Source of the DNA: Bizionia saleffrena
GTDB lineage: Bacteria > Bacteroidota > Bacteroidia > Flavobacteriales > Flavobacteriaceae
Direction of reading: 5' to 3'
NCBI RefSeq assembly: GCF_008086175.1
Contig: NZ_VSKM01000007.1
Span: 62,001-126,000 of the forward strand
Length of the DNA stretch: 64,000 bases
Each line of letters begins with the position of its first letter. Position 1 is the first letter of the stretch. The position numbers and the translations under genes were made by a program. A model generated the notes under the pieces. That model saw only the letters and a list, made by a program, of their open reading frames with translations. It was not told the origin of the DNA and made no database searches. Shown in pieces: positions 36,997-45,830 of this stretch.

Positions 36997-37296
36997 ATGA
37001 TAGTGACAACCACCGCCTCAGTTGAAGGTTATAAAATTATAGAATATAAAGGATTAGTTTCGGCTAGTACAGTGCATTCTAAGGTGACTTCGTTTATGTA
37101 TCGTGTAGAAAAATTCTTAGAGTCTATGGAGGATAACATAGACGAAGCAAAACAAGATGCCCTCGAAAAATTACAAGTTAAAACACAGGCTATTAACGCG
37201 AATGCTATAGTCGGCGTAACAATAGACATGAAAACAGACACCAATACAGGATATATTTTACTATCGGTTACTGGAACTGCTGTTACTATTATTTAA
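36997..37296 (+). CDS. YbjQ/UPF0145-like heavy-metal-binding domain protein
   Basis: A 99-residue cytosolic protein beginning MIVTTTASVEGYKIIEYKGL, the typical YbjQ-family start, and ending with alternating hydrophobic strands (GYILLSVTGTAVTII). The family forms pentameric beta-rich rings, and a metal role is only suggested by old annotations. The central helix EDNIDEAKQDALEKLQVKT and the AINANAIVGVTID strand fit the family. It lies between rnr and the GIN-domain gene, with 67 bases before the latter. Confidence 0.8.
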   Translation: MIVTTTASVEGYKIIEYKGLVSASTVHSKVTSFMYRVEKFLESMEDNIDEAKQDALEKLQVKTQAINANAIVGVTIDMKTDTNTGYILLSVTGTAVTII

Positions 37297-37363
37297 AATA
37301 AATTTAAAACTGTAACAGTTTTGTATTTAGCAACTCTTTAAGAAGAACAAAAAATTATATATT

Positions 37364-38056
37364 ATGAAATTAATAACGTCTTTAGCACTTATTTTTATGT
37401 GCACAATAACGTTTGCACAAGAGCCAAAAGAATTGAATGTTGGAGAATTTTCAACCGTAAAAGTTTACGATTTAATTCATATTAGTTTAATAAAATCGAC
37501 AGAAAATAAAGTCATAATTTCTGGTGACGATATTCAAGATGTAAACATTGTTAATACCGGCGGTACCTTAAAAATTAAAATGGCTTTCGATAAAATTTTT
37601 AATGGTAGCAATACATTTGTTGCCGTGCATTACACGCAATTAAAAAGCATAGATGGTAATGAGGGTGCTTATATTGTTGGCAACACGCTTATTGTTCAGG
37701 ATAAGATTGAATTGAGAGCTCAAGAGGGCGCTAAATTAAAAATAGGTCTAGATGTAAAGGAAGTATCAATTAGAGCCGTTTCTGGTGGTAGAATTAAGAC
37801 TAATGGAAAAGCAGATACGCAAACGGTATCTTTAAATACGGGTGGCATTTACGAAGGTGAAGGGTTTCCTACCAAAAATACAACGGTAACCGTTCGTGCT
37901 GGAGGAGAAGCCGATGTTAATGCCTCAGAATCTGTAGACGCTAAGGTAACAGCTGGTGGTGATGTTTATATCTACGGAAATCCTTTACAAGTCAATAAAA
38001 AAACAACCTTTGGTGGCGATATTACCGTTAGAAAAGGAGATGTAAACACAGATTAA
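37364..38056 (+). CDS. Head-GIN domain (DUF2807) secreted protein
   Basis: A 230-residue exported protein. A signal peptide (MKLITSLALIFMCTITFAQ) is followed by a right-handed beta-helix-like head-GIN domain with short repeating strands such as LRAQEGAKLKIGLDVKEVSI, AVSGGRIKTNGKADTQTVSL and VRAGGEADVNASESVDAKVT. These domains occur in Bacteroidota envelope or autotransporter-like proteins of unknown function. It ends 44 bases before a good terminator, so it is the last gene of the set starting at rnr or at the YbjQ-like gene. Confidence 0.85.
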   Translation: MKLITSLALIFMCTITFAQEPKELNVGEFSTVKVYDLIHISLIKSTENKVIISGDDIQDVNIVNTGGTLKIKMAFDKIFNGSNTFVAVHYTQLKSIDGNEGAYIVGNTLIVQDKIELRAQEGAKLKIGLDVKEVSIRAVSGGRIKTNGKADTQTVSLNTGGIYEGEGFPTKNTTVTVRAGGEADVNASESVDAKVTAGGDVYIYGNPLQVNKKTTFGGDITVRKGDVNTD

Positions 38057-38100
38057 CGCGGTTATTAATTTATTATCGTATTTTAGTACAGCGGTAAAAG

Positions 38101-38131
38101 GCTTCAGTTTTAATTTAACTGAAGCTTTTTT
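38101..38131 (+). terminator. Intrinsic terminator after the GIN-domain gene
   Basis: A 9-bp stem gcttcagtt/aactgaagc with a 7-base loop and a T6 tail, 45 bases after the stop. Confidence 0.88.
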
Positions 38132-38193
38132 CTTGTGATAAGAAAGTTTCTATTAATAATTTCTTTACTTTGTATTAAACCCGTTTAAACACT

Positions 38194-38871
38194 ATGATTG
38201 AAGATATCCAGGCAGCAATTCCATTAGGCTTTTTTTTAAGCTTTATGATTGGTCCTGTTTTTTTTGTACTCTTAGAAACTAGTGTGATAAAAGGGTTTAG
38301 AGCCGCCATTGCTTTCGATTTGGGTGTAATTATTGCCGATATTTTATTTATTGCTTTAGCGTATTTTTCTAGTTTTCAGTTGCTTGAGAACTTAAGTAAT
38401 CAACCCGGTTTATATGTTTTTGGTGGTACTATTTTAGGGGTTTACGGACTTATTATTTTCTTTAAGAAGTCAAAAAAAGAACTAGAAACTAAGAAAGAAA
38501 TTGTTATAAAACGCACCAATTATTTTAAATTATTTTTAAAAGGCTTCTTTTTAAACTTCATAAATATTGGCGTTCTCGTGTTTTGGCTGGGCGTTATTAT
38601 TGTTGTTAGTCCGAACTTGGATAACGATGTTAATCGGTTTTTAACCTTTTTTGGCACAATGGTCGGGGCTTATTTTGTAACTGATGTCTTTAAAATTTTA
38701 TTAGCGAAACAATTGAAAAGTAAACTAACGCCTAAAATAATCGTGAAAATTAAGAAGCTTCTAGGACTTATCTTATTGGTTTGCGGTATTATTTTAATAA
38801 CAAAGGGGTTTCTACCAAAAGATCAATTCGATCCTAAAGATATCATTGAAGGCATTGAGCATAGGAGGTAG
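38194..38871 (+). CDS. LysE-family amino-acid exporter
   Basis: A 225-residue inner-membrane protein with six hydrophobic segments and the LysE/RhtB signature near the start: IPLGFFLSFMIGPVFFVLLETSVIKGFRAA, followed by DLGVIIADILFI. The family exports amino acids or their analogues, and the substrate is unknown. The C-terminus is short and charged (KDQFDPKDIIEGIEHRR). A terminator lies upstream, so it is a separate unit. The downstream 700 bases carry no intact gene. Confidence 0.9.
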   Translation: MIEDIQAAIPLGFFLSFMIGPVFFVLLETSVIKGFRAAIAFDLGVIIADILFIALAYFSSFQLLENLSNQPGLYVFGGTILGVYGLIIFFKKSKKELETKKEIVIKRTNYFKLFLKGFFLNFINIGVLVFWLGVIIVVSPNLDNDVNRFLTFFGTMVGAYFVTDVFKILLAKQLKSKLTPKIIVKIKKLLGLILLVCGIILITKGFLPKDQFDPKDIIEGIEHRR

Positions 38872-38884
38872 GTGGCAGTAAAGT

Positions 38885-39540
38885 AGTAACACATTTACAA
38901 ACAAAATAATTATTCTACTATTATTAATTACTGTAAGTTCTTGTGTGCAGCACCACTATCCGTATTAATAAATCTGTAGTGTATTGAGTCTATTGAAATG
39001 CTTAAAGGTCAAATTATTTAAAATGTCACAAACGACAAACTGACAAATAGTATCTCTATAATAGCACACGATGGTTTAACAAGTGACTATTTAAAGTCTT
39101 TAAATAAAATTTACACTTTACTAATCAATTCTATAAATTTAAGAAGTCTACCAGTTACGACGAATAATTTTCGAAATAAGAATACGTAAATTATTACTTT
39201 TTTACGGGAGAGAATACAATAGAAAAGGAATTGAGTTTACGTCTAAAATAAAGTGCTATAGAACTCATATTCTAAAATTGATTACAGATAATAATTAAGC
39301 AAAACGTTTCGATTCAAAATAGAAAATAAAGAACAGTCAAAACAGGGAAGGAAACAACATTAAATATTTAAATTTTATGTATCAAGATCTTTCGCTAATT
39401 GCTGGTGAGGCATATAAAAAATAAAAAATGTTAAATTTTAGAATGTTAATGTGATTACCTTAAAAAATATTCAATTGTGTGAAAAAAACACTAAATCTGT
39501 TTCTAGTATAAAGTAAAAGAGGCGTTTATTTAATTACGTG
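38885..39540 (+). pseudogene. Decayed region with a lipoprotein-signal-like remnant
   Basis: About 650 bases with no intact gene. The frame at 38897 reads TNKIIILLLLITVSSCVQ, a lipoprotein-type signal sequence without an ATG. It meets two stops about 25 codons in, near 38968-38973. Later pieces in other frames (for example SIIAHDGLTSDYLKSLNK near 39055-39110) also end at stops. This looks like an old lipoprotein gene in decay after the LysE-family gene. I recognise no family, and chance hydrophobic coding cannot be excluded. Confidence 0.3.
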
Positions 39541-39564
39541 AAGTAGCAAAACAAGCGCATAAAA

Positions 39565-39597
39565 AAAGAGCTACTTAGAATATAAGTAACTCTTTTT
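39565..39597 (-). terminator. Intrinsic terminator after tRNA-Cys
   Basis: Stem aaaaagagctactta/taagtaactcttttt with one bulge and a 5-base loop. It begins 2 bases past the tRNA 3' end on the minus strand and is followed there by a T-run. Confidence 0.8.
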
Positions 39598-39598
39598 G

Positions 39599-39669
39599 AG
39601 GTGTCGAGCGGATTCGAACCGCTGTAGATGGTGTTGCAGACCACTGCCTAGCCACTCGGCCACGACACC
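39599..39669 (-). tRNA. tRNA-Cys (anticodon GCA)
   Basis: A 71-base minus-strand cloverleaf: acceptor GGTGTCG paired with CGACACC, anticodon stem GTGGT/ACCAT (one mismatch or wobble) around loop CTGCAAC, and a T arm with GTTCGAATC. The discriminator is T, the cysteine identity base. CCA is not encoded. The promoter lies at 39681-39688. Confidence 0.95.
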
Positions 39670-39680
39670 TTTTGTGACCG

Positions 39681-39688
39681 CAAATGTA
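39681..39688 (-). promoter_or_regulatory. Predicted -7 promoter element for tRNA-Cys
   Basis: Minus-strand TACATTTG matches TAnnTTTG exactly, 11 bases upstream of the tRNA 5' end. Confidence 0.55.
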
Positions 39689-39717
39689 AAAAAAAATACT
39701 ATGCTTTACTATTTACT

Positions 39718-40080
39718 TTACGCTTTTCTTTTTTCAGAAATTTCAATAGTCACCATTTCTACATCACCACCAATTGGAGGATTCATTTTACTAAGCGCAA
39801 CAGTTGCTACGGTAACTAATTTATTTTCAGCGAAAATACGATCTATTATACGCTTTGCAACGCTTTCTAAAAGGGCACTAGATATCGCCATTTCTTCAAC
39901 GACAATTTTGTTTAAAAGCACGTAATCTACAGTATCTACTAAAGCATCGCTTTGCGCACTTTTTTGTAAATCGGCTTTTACTTTTAAATCGACACGGTAA
40001 TCACTACCAATTTTTGTTTCCTCTTTAAGGCATCCGTGGTTGGCATACACACGAATATTTTCAACTTTAATTATTCCCAA
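39718..40080 (-). CDS. folB: Dihydroneopterin aldolase
   Basis: A 120-residue enzyme of folate synthesis that splits dihydroneopterin to 6-hydroxymethyl-dihydropterin and glycolaldehyde. It shows VENIRVYANHGCLKEE with the catalytic-loop residues, TVDYVLLNKIV, LLESVAKRIIDRIF with the substrate-binding Glu, and a C-terminal MNPPIGGDVEMVTIEI. The frame runs up to a TTG at 40113. I chose the TTG at 40080 because it begins GIIKVENIRV, as in the family, and a near-consensus -7 box (TATTTTCG, 40096-40103) lies between the two candidates. The start is therefore likely but not sure. Confidence 0.9.
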   Translation of the reverse strand: MGIIKVENIRVYANHGCLKEETKIGSDYRVDLKVKADLQKSAQSDALVDTVDYVLLNKIVVEEMAISSALLESVAKRIIDRIFAENKLVTVATVALSKMNPPIGGDVEMVTIEISEKRKA

Positions 40081-40281
40081 AATATATATTTTTTGCGAAA
40101 ATAGTGAAATCAAAGCAGTTTAATCTATATTTTATAGTCTAAGGCTTCATACGTAGCGAAATGAGATAATTATTACCCTATTGCGTTGGTTAACGGCTTT
40201 TCATTTTTACGATAGAATTTTAATTTTTTATGTGCTGTCATATATTAAAAAGTTAATGAATAGATATAACACGAATTTCCT

Positions 40282-40289
40282 TAATTTTG
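40282..40289 (+). promoter_or_regulatory. Predicted -7 promoter element for glnS
   Basis: TAATTTTG matches TAnnTTTG exactly, 59 bases before the glnS ATG at 40349. Confidence 0.5.
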
Positions 40290-40348
40290 TACTACTTTAA
40301 GAATGATTTTAAAGTACTTACTAAAGCTTTCATTTTCAAACGAGATAT

Positions 40349-42331
40349 ATGTCTGAAGAAAAAAAACCGCTTAATTTTATTGAGCATATTATTGAAGAAG
40401 ATTTAAAAGACGGATTAGATGCCAACGATTTAAGGTTCCGTTTTCCGCCAGAACCTAATGGTTATTTACACATTGGGCATACCAAAGCTATTGGTATTAG
40501 TTTTGGTTTAGGAGAAAAATATAAGGCGCCAGTAAATTTGCGTTTTGACGATACAAATCCTGCAAAAGAAGAGCAGGAATATGTTGATGCGATTAAAGAG
40601 GATATCTCTTGGTTGGGTTATAAATGGGCGGAAGAACGCTATTCGTCAGACTATTTTCAGCAATTGTACGATTGGGCGATAGTACTTATTAAAGATGGTA
40701 AAGCGTATGTCGATTCGCAATCTAGCGAAGCTATGGCAGAACAAAAAGGGACGCCTACGCAACCGGGTGTAAATGGACCACATCGCAGTAGAAGCGTTGA
40801 AGAAAACTTAGAGTTATTCGAAAGAATGAAAAATGGTGAGTTTAACGAAGGTGCGCATATTTTACGTGCAAAAATAGACATGCAGCATCCTAATATGTTA
40901 ATGCGCGATCCGTTAATTTATCGAATTCTTAAAAAACACCACCACCGCACCGGAAACGATTGGTGTATTTACCCTATGTACGACTGGACGCATGGTGAAA
41001 GTGATTATATAGAACACATATCGCACTCCTTATGTTCGCTCGAATTTAAGCCTCATAGAGAGTTATATGATTGGTTTTTAGACCAAGTAGTCGATACCGA
41101 TAAATTACGCCCTAAACAACGTGAATTTGCCCGTTTAAACTTGAGTTATACCATAATGAGTAAGCGTAAACTTCTAAAATTAGTAGAAGAAGGCGTGGTT
41201 TCTGGATGGGACGACCCGCGTATGCCTACTATTTCTGGTTTGCGTCGCCGTGGGTACACACCAACTTCTATTAAAAAGTTTGTAGAAACGGTAGGTGTAG
41301 CGAAGCGTGAGAATAGTATCGATGTATCTCTTTTAGAATTCTGTATTCGCGAAGATTTAAACAAAAGTGCACCGCGTGTTATGGCTGTTTTAAATCCGTT
41401 AAAATTGGTGATTACCAATTACGATGCCGATAAAGAGGAGTGGTTAGAGGCCGAAAATAATCAGGAAGATGAGAGTGCGGGTTTTAGAAAAGTACCATTT
41501 TCTAACGAAATATATATTGAAAAAGAAGATTTTAAAGAGGAAGCTTCCGATAATTTCTTCAGATTAAAACTAGGTGGTGAAGTGCGCCTTAAAAATGCCT
41601 ATATTATTAAAGCGGAATCTGTAGTTAAAGATGCCAATGGTGAGATTACTGAAGTACACTGTACGTACACAGAAGACACGACTAAAAAAGTAAAAGGAAC
41701 GTTGCATTGGGTGTCTATACAACATTCGGTTACAGCCGAAGTGAGAGAATACGATCGTTTGTTTAATGATGAGGCGCCAGATAGCCATCAAGACAAAGAT
41801 TTTATGGAATTTATAAACCCGGAATCTCTTAAAATTATTGAAGCTTTTGTAGAGCCTAGTTTAGCAGATGCCGAAATCGGTCAGCAATTCCAGTTTCAAC
41901 GTTTAGGGTATTTTAATGTGGATAAAGCGTCTAAATCTGGCGTATTAGTGTTTAATAAAACAGTAGGTTTAAAGGATTCTTGGGCCAAACAAAAGCCAAA
42001 AACGGAAACCAACCAACAGAAGCCGCAGCAAAAGCGTCTACCAATCGAGCTTATAAAACAATACGGTAAAAAGTACGACCGTTTACCAGACGATAAGCGC
42101 GAAGAAGCAAAGAAAGATATTCAAGAATTGGCCAAACATATTGCTTACGACGATTTAGAACCGTTGTTTAATACCTCGGTTAAAAAATCGGGTACACGTA
42201 TTATTACAATGATAAGTTTGGGGGTGTTGCTCGCTAATGGGGTAGTAAAAAATGAAGCCATTAATGCGTTTATCGCGAAAGCGTTAGAAGATAAAAACAA
42301 ACTGCTAGTTGAAGAAGCTAGCGCTTTATAA
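40349..42331 (+). CDS. glnS: Glutaminyl-tRNA synthetase with C-terminal extension
   Basis: A 660-residue class I enzyme. The HIGH motif is in RFPPEPNGYLHIGHTKAI (about residues 29-46) and the KMSKS-type motif is IMSKRKL (about 269). The Gln-specific N-terminal domain and anticodon-binding beta-barrels run to about residue 550. A basic, Gln/Lys-rich linker (KTETNQQKPQQKR) and a helical tail of about 95 residues (for example LPDDKREEAKKDIQELAKH) follow, beyond the 554 residues of the enterobacterial enzyme. Other bacteria fuse a YqeY/GatB-type tail here, and this one is shorter. Ends at the hairpin 42336-42363. Confidence 0.96.
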   Translation: MSEEKKPLNFIEHIIEEDLKDGLDANDLRFRFPPEPNGYLHIGHTKAIGISFGLGEKYKAPVNLRFDDTNPAKEEQEYVDAIKEDISWLGYKWAEERYSSDYFQQLYDWAIVLIKDGKAYVDSQSSEAMAEQKGTPTQPGVNGPHRSRSVEENLELFERMKNGEFNEGAHILRAKIDMQHPNMLMRDPLIYRILKKHHHRTGNDWCIYPMYDWTHGESDYIEHISHSLCSLEFKPHRELYDWFLDQVVDTDKLRPKQREFARLNLSYTIMSKRKLLKLVEEGVVSGWDDPRMPTISGLRRRGYTPTSIKKFVETVGVAKRENSIDVSLLEFCIREDLNKSAPRVMAVLNPLKLVITNYDADKEEWLEAENNQEDESAGFRKVPFSNEIYIEKEDFKEEASDNFFRLKLGGEVRLKNAYIIKAESVVKDANGEITEVHCTYTEDTTKKVKGTLHWVSIQHSVTAEVREYDRLFNDEAPDSHQDKDFMEFINPESLKIIEAFVEPSLADAEIGQQFQFQRLGYFNVDKASKSGVLVFNKTVGLKDSWAKQKPKTETNQQKPQQKRLPIELIKQYGKKYDRLPDDKREEAKKDIQELAKHIAYDDLEPLFNTSVKKSGTRIITMISLGVLLANGVVKNEAINAFIAKALEDKNKLLVEEASAL

Positions 42332-42335
42332 ATAC

Positions 42336-42363
42336 AATCCATAAGCCTTAAAACTTGTGGATT
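42336..42363 (+). terminator. Intrinsic terminator after glnS
   Basis: Arms aatccataag/cttgtggatt (one G-T wobble) with an 8-base loop, followed by a T-run from 42364. Confidence 0.75.
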
Positions 42364-42593
42364 TTTTATATAATGGAAGAAAGTAATAGATGATAAATTT
42401 ACAGACTGAAATGTACTAATTTATGGTGCGACGTATCTCTTTTAAAACGTATAATGGTAAATTGGTATTGTGGTTACTAAATTATTTTAGCAAACAATTA
42501 ATAGTATAATTGTGAAGAGTGCTTAAAAAATGATTAATTTTAGAGGTGTTAACAGCACTTTTGAAGTGTAATTACTAAAATAACAATAAAAAT

Positions 42594-42806
42594 ATGGATA
42601 CTAAAGCCAAAAATATACTTACTGAAATAACACGTTTAACAAACGAAATAGAAAATAAATACCCAGAAATTATAAAGTATTTAGACGAAACACGAGCGAC
42701 ATTACCACAAGGCGATTTGCATAATGCTGAGATGGACGTTACTTCACTTGAAAATTACCGCAATGGGTTAGAAGAGATGATCAAGAAATATGAAAAAGAA
42801 CATTAG
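42594..42806 (+). CDS. Small acidic helical protein of unknown function
   Basis: A 70-residue protein, almost entirely predicted helix: MDTKAKNILTEITRLTNEIE, then EIIKYLDETRATLPQGD and a C-terminal SLENYRNGLEEMIKKYEKEH. The TLPQGD turn between helices suggests a helical hairpin. It has no signal peptide or metal motif. I do not recognise a family name. The gene is isolated between two terminators, has normal codon use, and keeps a compact, charged, regularly spaced pattern, so it looks real. Confidence 0.7.
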   Translation: MDTKAKNILTEITRLTNEIENKYPEIIKYLDETRATLPQGDLHNAEMDVTSLENYRNGLEEMIKKYEKEH

Positions 42807-42838
42807 AGATAAAGACGTGTTCGTTTAAAATTATAAAA

Positions 42839-42868
42839 GGGCTGTTATGTGAGTAACAGCCCTTTTTT
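42839..42868. terminator. Bidirectional terminator between the small helical gene and the SPFH gene
   Basis: Stem gggctgtta/taacagccc with a 6-base loop, A4 before it and T7 after it. It serves the plus-strand gene and is also 24 bases beyond the SPFH gene stop on the minus strand. Confidence 0.9.
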
Positions 42869-42892
42869 TGGTAGTAATTGTAGTTAAATTTA

Positions 42893-43822
42893 TTATTCTT
42901 CTAACTTTTTCTTGTTTTTATTCGCTTTCATAGCTTCCCCAATTTGGTTACTAGCTGTAAAACTAGCGACCATATCGTTAAGCATTGTGCTACCGGCTTG
43001 CGGTGAATTTGGTAGTAGAATTAAATTACTGTTCGTTTCACTTCCAATAGCTTGTAACGTGTCGTAATGTTGTGTAACTACAATTAGCGCAGAAGCTTCT
43101 TGAGAGTTAATACCAACACGGTTTAATACATCTACAGATTCTTCCAAACCACGAGCAATTTCACGTCGTTGGTCGGCAATACCCTGACCTTGTAAACGTT
43201 TACTTTCTGCTTCGGCTTTTGCTTTTTCAACAATTAAAATACGTTGCGCGTCCCCCTCATATTGTGCAGCAGTTTTTTCTCTATCGGCAGCATTAATACG
43301 GTTCATCGCAATTTTTACTTGCGCATCTGGGTCTATATCAGTAACTAAAGTCCTAATAATATCAAAACCATAATCCATCATCGCATCATTTAATTCTGCT
43401 TTTACGGCCAATGCAATATCATCTTTCTTAACAAAGACATCATCTAATTTCATTTTTGGCACTTCAGCACGAACCACATCAAATACATAACTTGTAATTT
43501 GTTCATGCGGATAATCGAGCTTATAAAAAGCATCATATACTTTATCTGTAACGACTTTATATTGTACCGAAACTTTTAGTTTTACAAAGACATCATCTAG
43601 CGTTTTGGTTTCTATAATAACATCTAGTTGTTGAATTTTTAAACTCAATCGGCCAGCAATACGATCGATAATAGGAATTTTTAAATGTAGTCCAGAGTGC
43701 CGGATGCTCTGAAATTTACCAAAACGCTCTACAATAGCTGCGGTTTGTTGTTTTACTGTAAAGACGGAAGAGATTAAAATAATAATTCCTAATACAATAA
43801 CAATGGGAAGTAATAGATTCAT
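42893..43822 (-). CDS. SPFH/Band 7 (stomatin/prohibitin-like) membrane protein
   Basis: A 309-residue protein with one N-terminal membrane helix (residues 3-22, LLLPIVIVLGIIILISSVF), the Band 7 domain (about 25-180, TAAIVERFGKFQSIRHSGLHLKIP) and a long helical region (about 180-240, rich in Ala/Glu: EKAKAEAESKRLQGQGIADQ). It is likely to oligomerise in the membrane and modulate partners such as proteases, like QmcA or stomatin. No NfeD partner gene lies beside it. About 395 bases upstream to gltX hold no gene that I can support. Confidence 0.92.
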   Translation of the reverse strand: MNLLLPIVIVLGIIILISSVFTVKQQTAAIVERFGKFQSIRHSGLHLKIPIIDRIAGRLSLKIQQLDVIIETKTLDDVFVKLKVSVQYKVVTDKVYDAFYKLDYPHEQITSYVFDVVRAEVPKMKLDDVFVKKDDIALAVKAELNDAMMDYGFDIIRTLVTDIDPDAQVKIAMNRINAADREKTAAQYEGDAQRILIVEKAKAEAESKRLQGQGIADQRREIARGLEESVDVLNRVGINSQEASALIVVTQHYDTLQAIGSETNSNLILLPNSPQAGSTMLNDMVASFTASNQIGEAMKANKNKKKLEE

Positions 43823-44160
43823 AGATAATTTTTTAAATGGTTAAAATTACAACTACTAAATTAAGTTATATTATGCACTAATACCGTAATTTATACTGAA
43901 AAACACTCAGTCTATTGTATTAGTAGCACGAACTAAAGGTTTCGTTACAACATTCTCAAGTGAAAAATCAAATTGAGATACAATGGTCTAATAAAAACGT
44001 GGCGGTTTTTAAATATTATGCAATGAAATCACTAGCCATTAATGGGTTTACAATACTTTAAAGATGCTTAATAAAACAGGACATTTAAAGGATAGCAAGC
44101 GCTAGGGATTTCTAGTGGTTCGACTATATTATCATCTATTTTAAGTGCGAGAATGTAATG
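43823..44160. other. Gene-free interval upstream of the SPFH gene
   Basis: No supported reading frame on either strand and no exact -7 element facing the SPFH gene. The sequence is AT-rich with scattered short frames broken by stops. It probably contains the SPFH promoter and the gltX 3' region. Confidence 0.5.
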
Positions 44161-44166
44161 TATAAA

Positions 44167-44195
44167 AAAAGCGAGCTCTAATGCGGCTCGCTTTT
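44167..44195 (-). terminator. Intrinsic terminator after gltX
   Basis: Arms aaaagcgagc/gctcgctttt with a 9-base loop, followed on the minus strand by a T-run. It lies 23 bases past the gltX stop. Confidence 0.82.
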
Positions 44196-44217
44196 CTTGT
44201 TCTATATAAGCGTAGAT

Positions 44218-45726
44218 TTATAAAGTAGCTATCACTTTGTCTATGCGTTGTAAAGTTTCTTTTTTTCCTATCATATACATAATGTCGAAAACATCTGGGC
44301 CTTGCAAAGCACCAACTAATGCTAAACGCAACGGCATCATAATTTTTCCAAAACTAATGTCGTTACTAGTTATCCATCCTTTTATTTCCGTTTGAAGGGT
44401 CTCTACTTCAAATTCTGAAGTATTGGATATAACGTCTACCAACTGAAGCATTAAGTCTTTAGTGCCATCTTTAAAGGCTTTTTTAGAGGCTTTTTCATCA
44501 TAACTTTCTGGTGCAACAAAGAAATAGCTGCTCAACGCCCATAAATCAGAAATAAACGTGGCGCGTTCTTTTACTAAACCAACCACTAAACCAATGTAAT
44601 TAACGTCTATAGAAGCTAATGCTGTATGTTGTGTTTGAAACTCTTCAGCAATAGCATCGTTATCCTGTTGTTGCATATACTGGTGGTTAAACCATTTAAT
44701 TTTATCGGGATCAAAACGGGCTCCGGCCTTGTTAACACGCTCTAATTCGAACGCTTCTACTAAACCATCTAAGTTAAATAATTCTTGTTCTGTACCTGGA
44801 TTCCATCCTAATAATGCTAAAAAGTTGATGACCGCTTCTGCGAAATAGCCTTCTTCTTTATACCCTTTAGAAACAGCGCCCTCTGGCGAAGTATATTCTA
44901 AAGGAAATACTGGAAATCCTAATTTATCGCCATCACGCTTACTTAATTTTCCTTTACCTGTCGGTTTTAAAATGAGCGGTAAATGTGCAAATTCTGGAGC
45001 TTCCCAACCAAAAGCAGTATATAATTGACTGTGTAAGGCTAGACTTGGTAGCCATTCTTCTCCTCTAATTACGTGCGAAATGTCCATTAAATGGTCATCG
45101 ACAATATTAGCTAAGTGATACGTTGGCATCCCGTCGCTTTTAAATAAAACTTTATCGTCTAAAATATTAGTATCGATTTTTATATTTCCACGAATAATAT
45201 CCTTTAAATTTAGGGTTTGGTCTTGTGGCGATTTAAAACGAATAACATACTCCTCGCCAGCGTTTAATTTGGCGTTAACGTCTTCGGTAGAAAGTGATAA
45301 AGAGTTACTCAGTTTCTCTCTATTATGCCAGTTATAAATAAATGTTTTTCCGTTAGTTTCGTGGTCTTTTCTATGAACATCTAACGCATCGGCGCTATCG
45401 AAAGCATAGTAGGCATGACCGCTTATAATTAAATCATCTGCATATTTTTTGTACAAATGTTTACGTTCACTTTGTTTGTAGGGTCCGCATTTCCCTTCTT
45501 TTCCCGGGCCCTCATCGTAAGGAATATTGCACCAGTTCAAGGCATCGGTAATGTAATTTTCGGCTCCGGCAACAAAGCGATTTTGGTCGGTATCCTCAAT
45601 TCTCAAGACGAAAGTTCCGTTGAATTTTTTCGCAAATAAATAGTTAAATAAGGCAGTACGAACACCACCAATATGTAAAGGTCCTGTTGGACTTGGTGCA
45701 AAGCGCACACGAACGTTTTTAGACAT
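44218..45726 (-). CDS. gltX: Glutamyl-tRNA synthetase
   Basis: A 502-residue class I enzyme charging tRNA-Glu. The HIGH motif is FAPSPTGPLHIGGVRTALFN (about residues 8-27) and the KMSKS-type motif is GKGKLSKRDGD (about residue 255). The C-terminal helical anticodon domain is intact. I chose the ATG at 45726, since the frame to 45756 adds ten residues (MYLRSLKHRK) absent from the family. A near-consensus -7 box (TATCTTCG, 45746-45753, minus strand) supports it. With glnS in the same window, glutamine charging here is direct and need not use the amidotransferase route. Confidence 0.96.
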   Translation of the reverse strand: MSKNVRVRFAPSPTGPLHIGGVRTALFNYLFAKKFNGTFVLRIEDTDQNRFVAGAENYITDALNWCNIPYDEGPGKEGKCGPYKQSERKHLYKKYADDLIISGHAYYAFDSADALDVHRKDHETNGKTFIYNWHNREKLSNSLSLSTEDVNAKLNAGEEYVIRFKSPQDQTLNLKDIIRGNIKIDTNILDDKVLFKSDGMPTYHLANIVDDHLMDISHVIRGEEWLPSLALHSQLYTAFGWEAPEFAHLPLILKPTGKGKLSKRDGDKLGFPVFPLEYTSPEGAVSKGYKEEGYFAEAVINFLALLGWNPGTEQELFNLDGLVEAFELERVNKAGARFDPDKIKWFNHQYMQQQDNDAIAEEFQTQHTALASIDVNYIGLVVGLVKERATFISDLWALSSYFFVAPESYDEKASKKAFKDGTKDLMLQLVDVISNTSEFEVETLQTEIKGWITSNDISFGKIMMPLRLALVGALQGPDVFDIMYMIGKKETLQRIDKVIATL

Positions 45727-45830
45727 TTTTCTGTGTTTAAGACTGCGAAGATACAATTAACACGCAATTATTTATTTGCTAAAAAATAAAATTGTAATTT
45801 TATAAGTTAAACCCAGTAAACAACGGCTAT

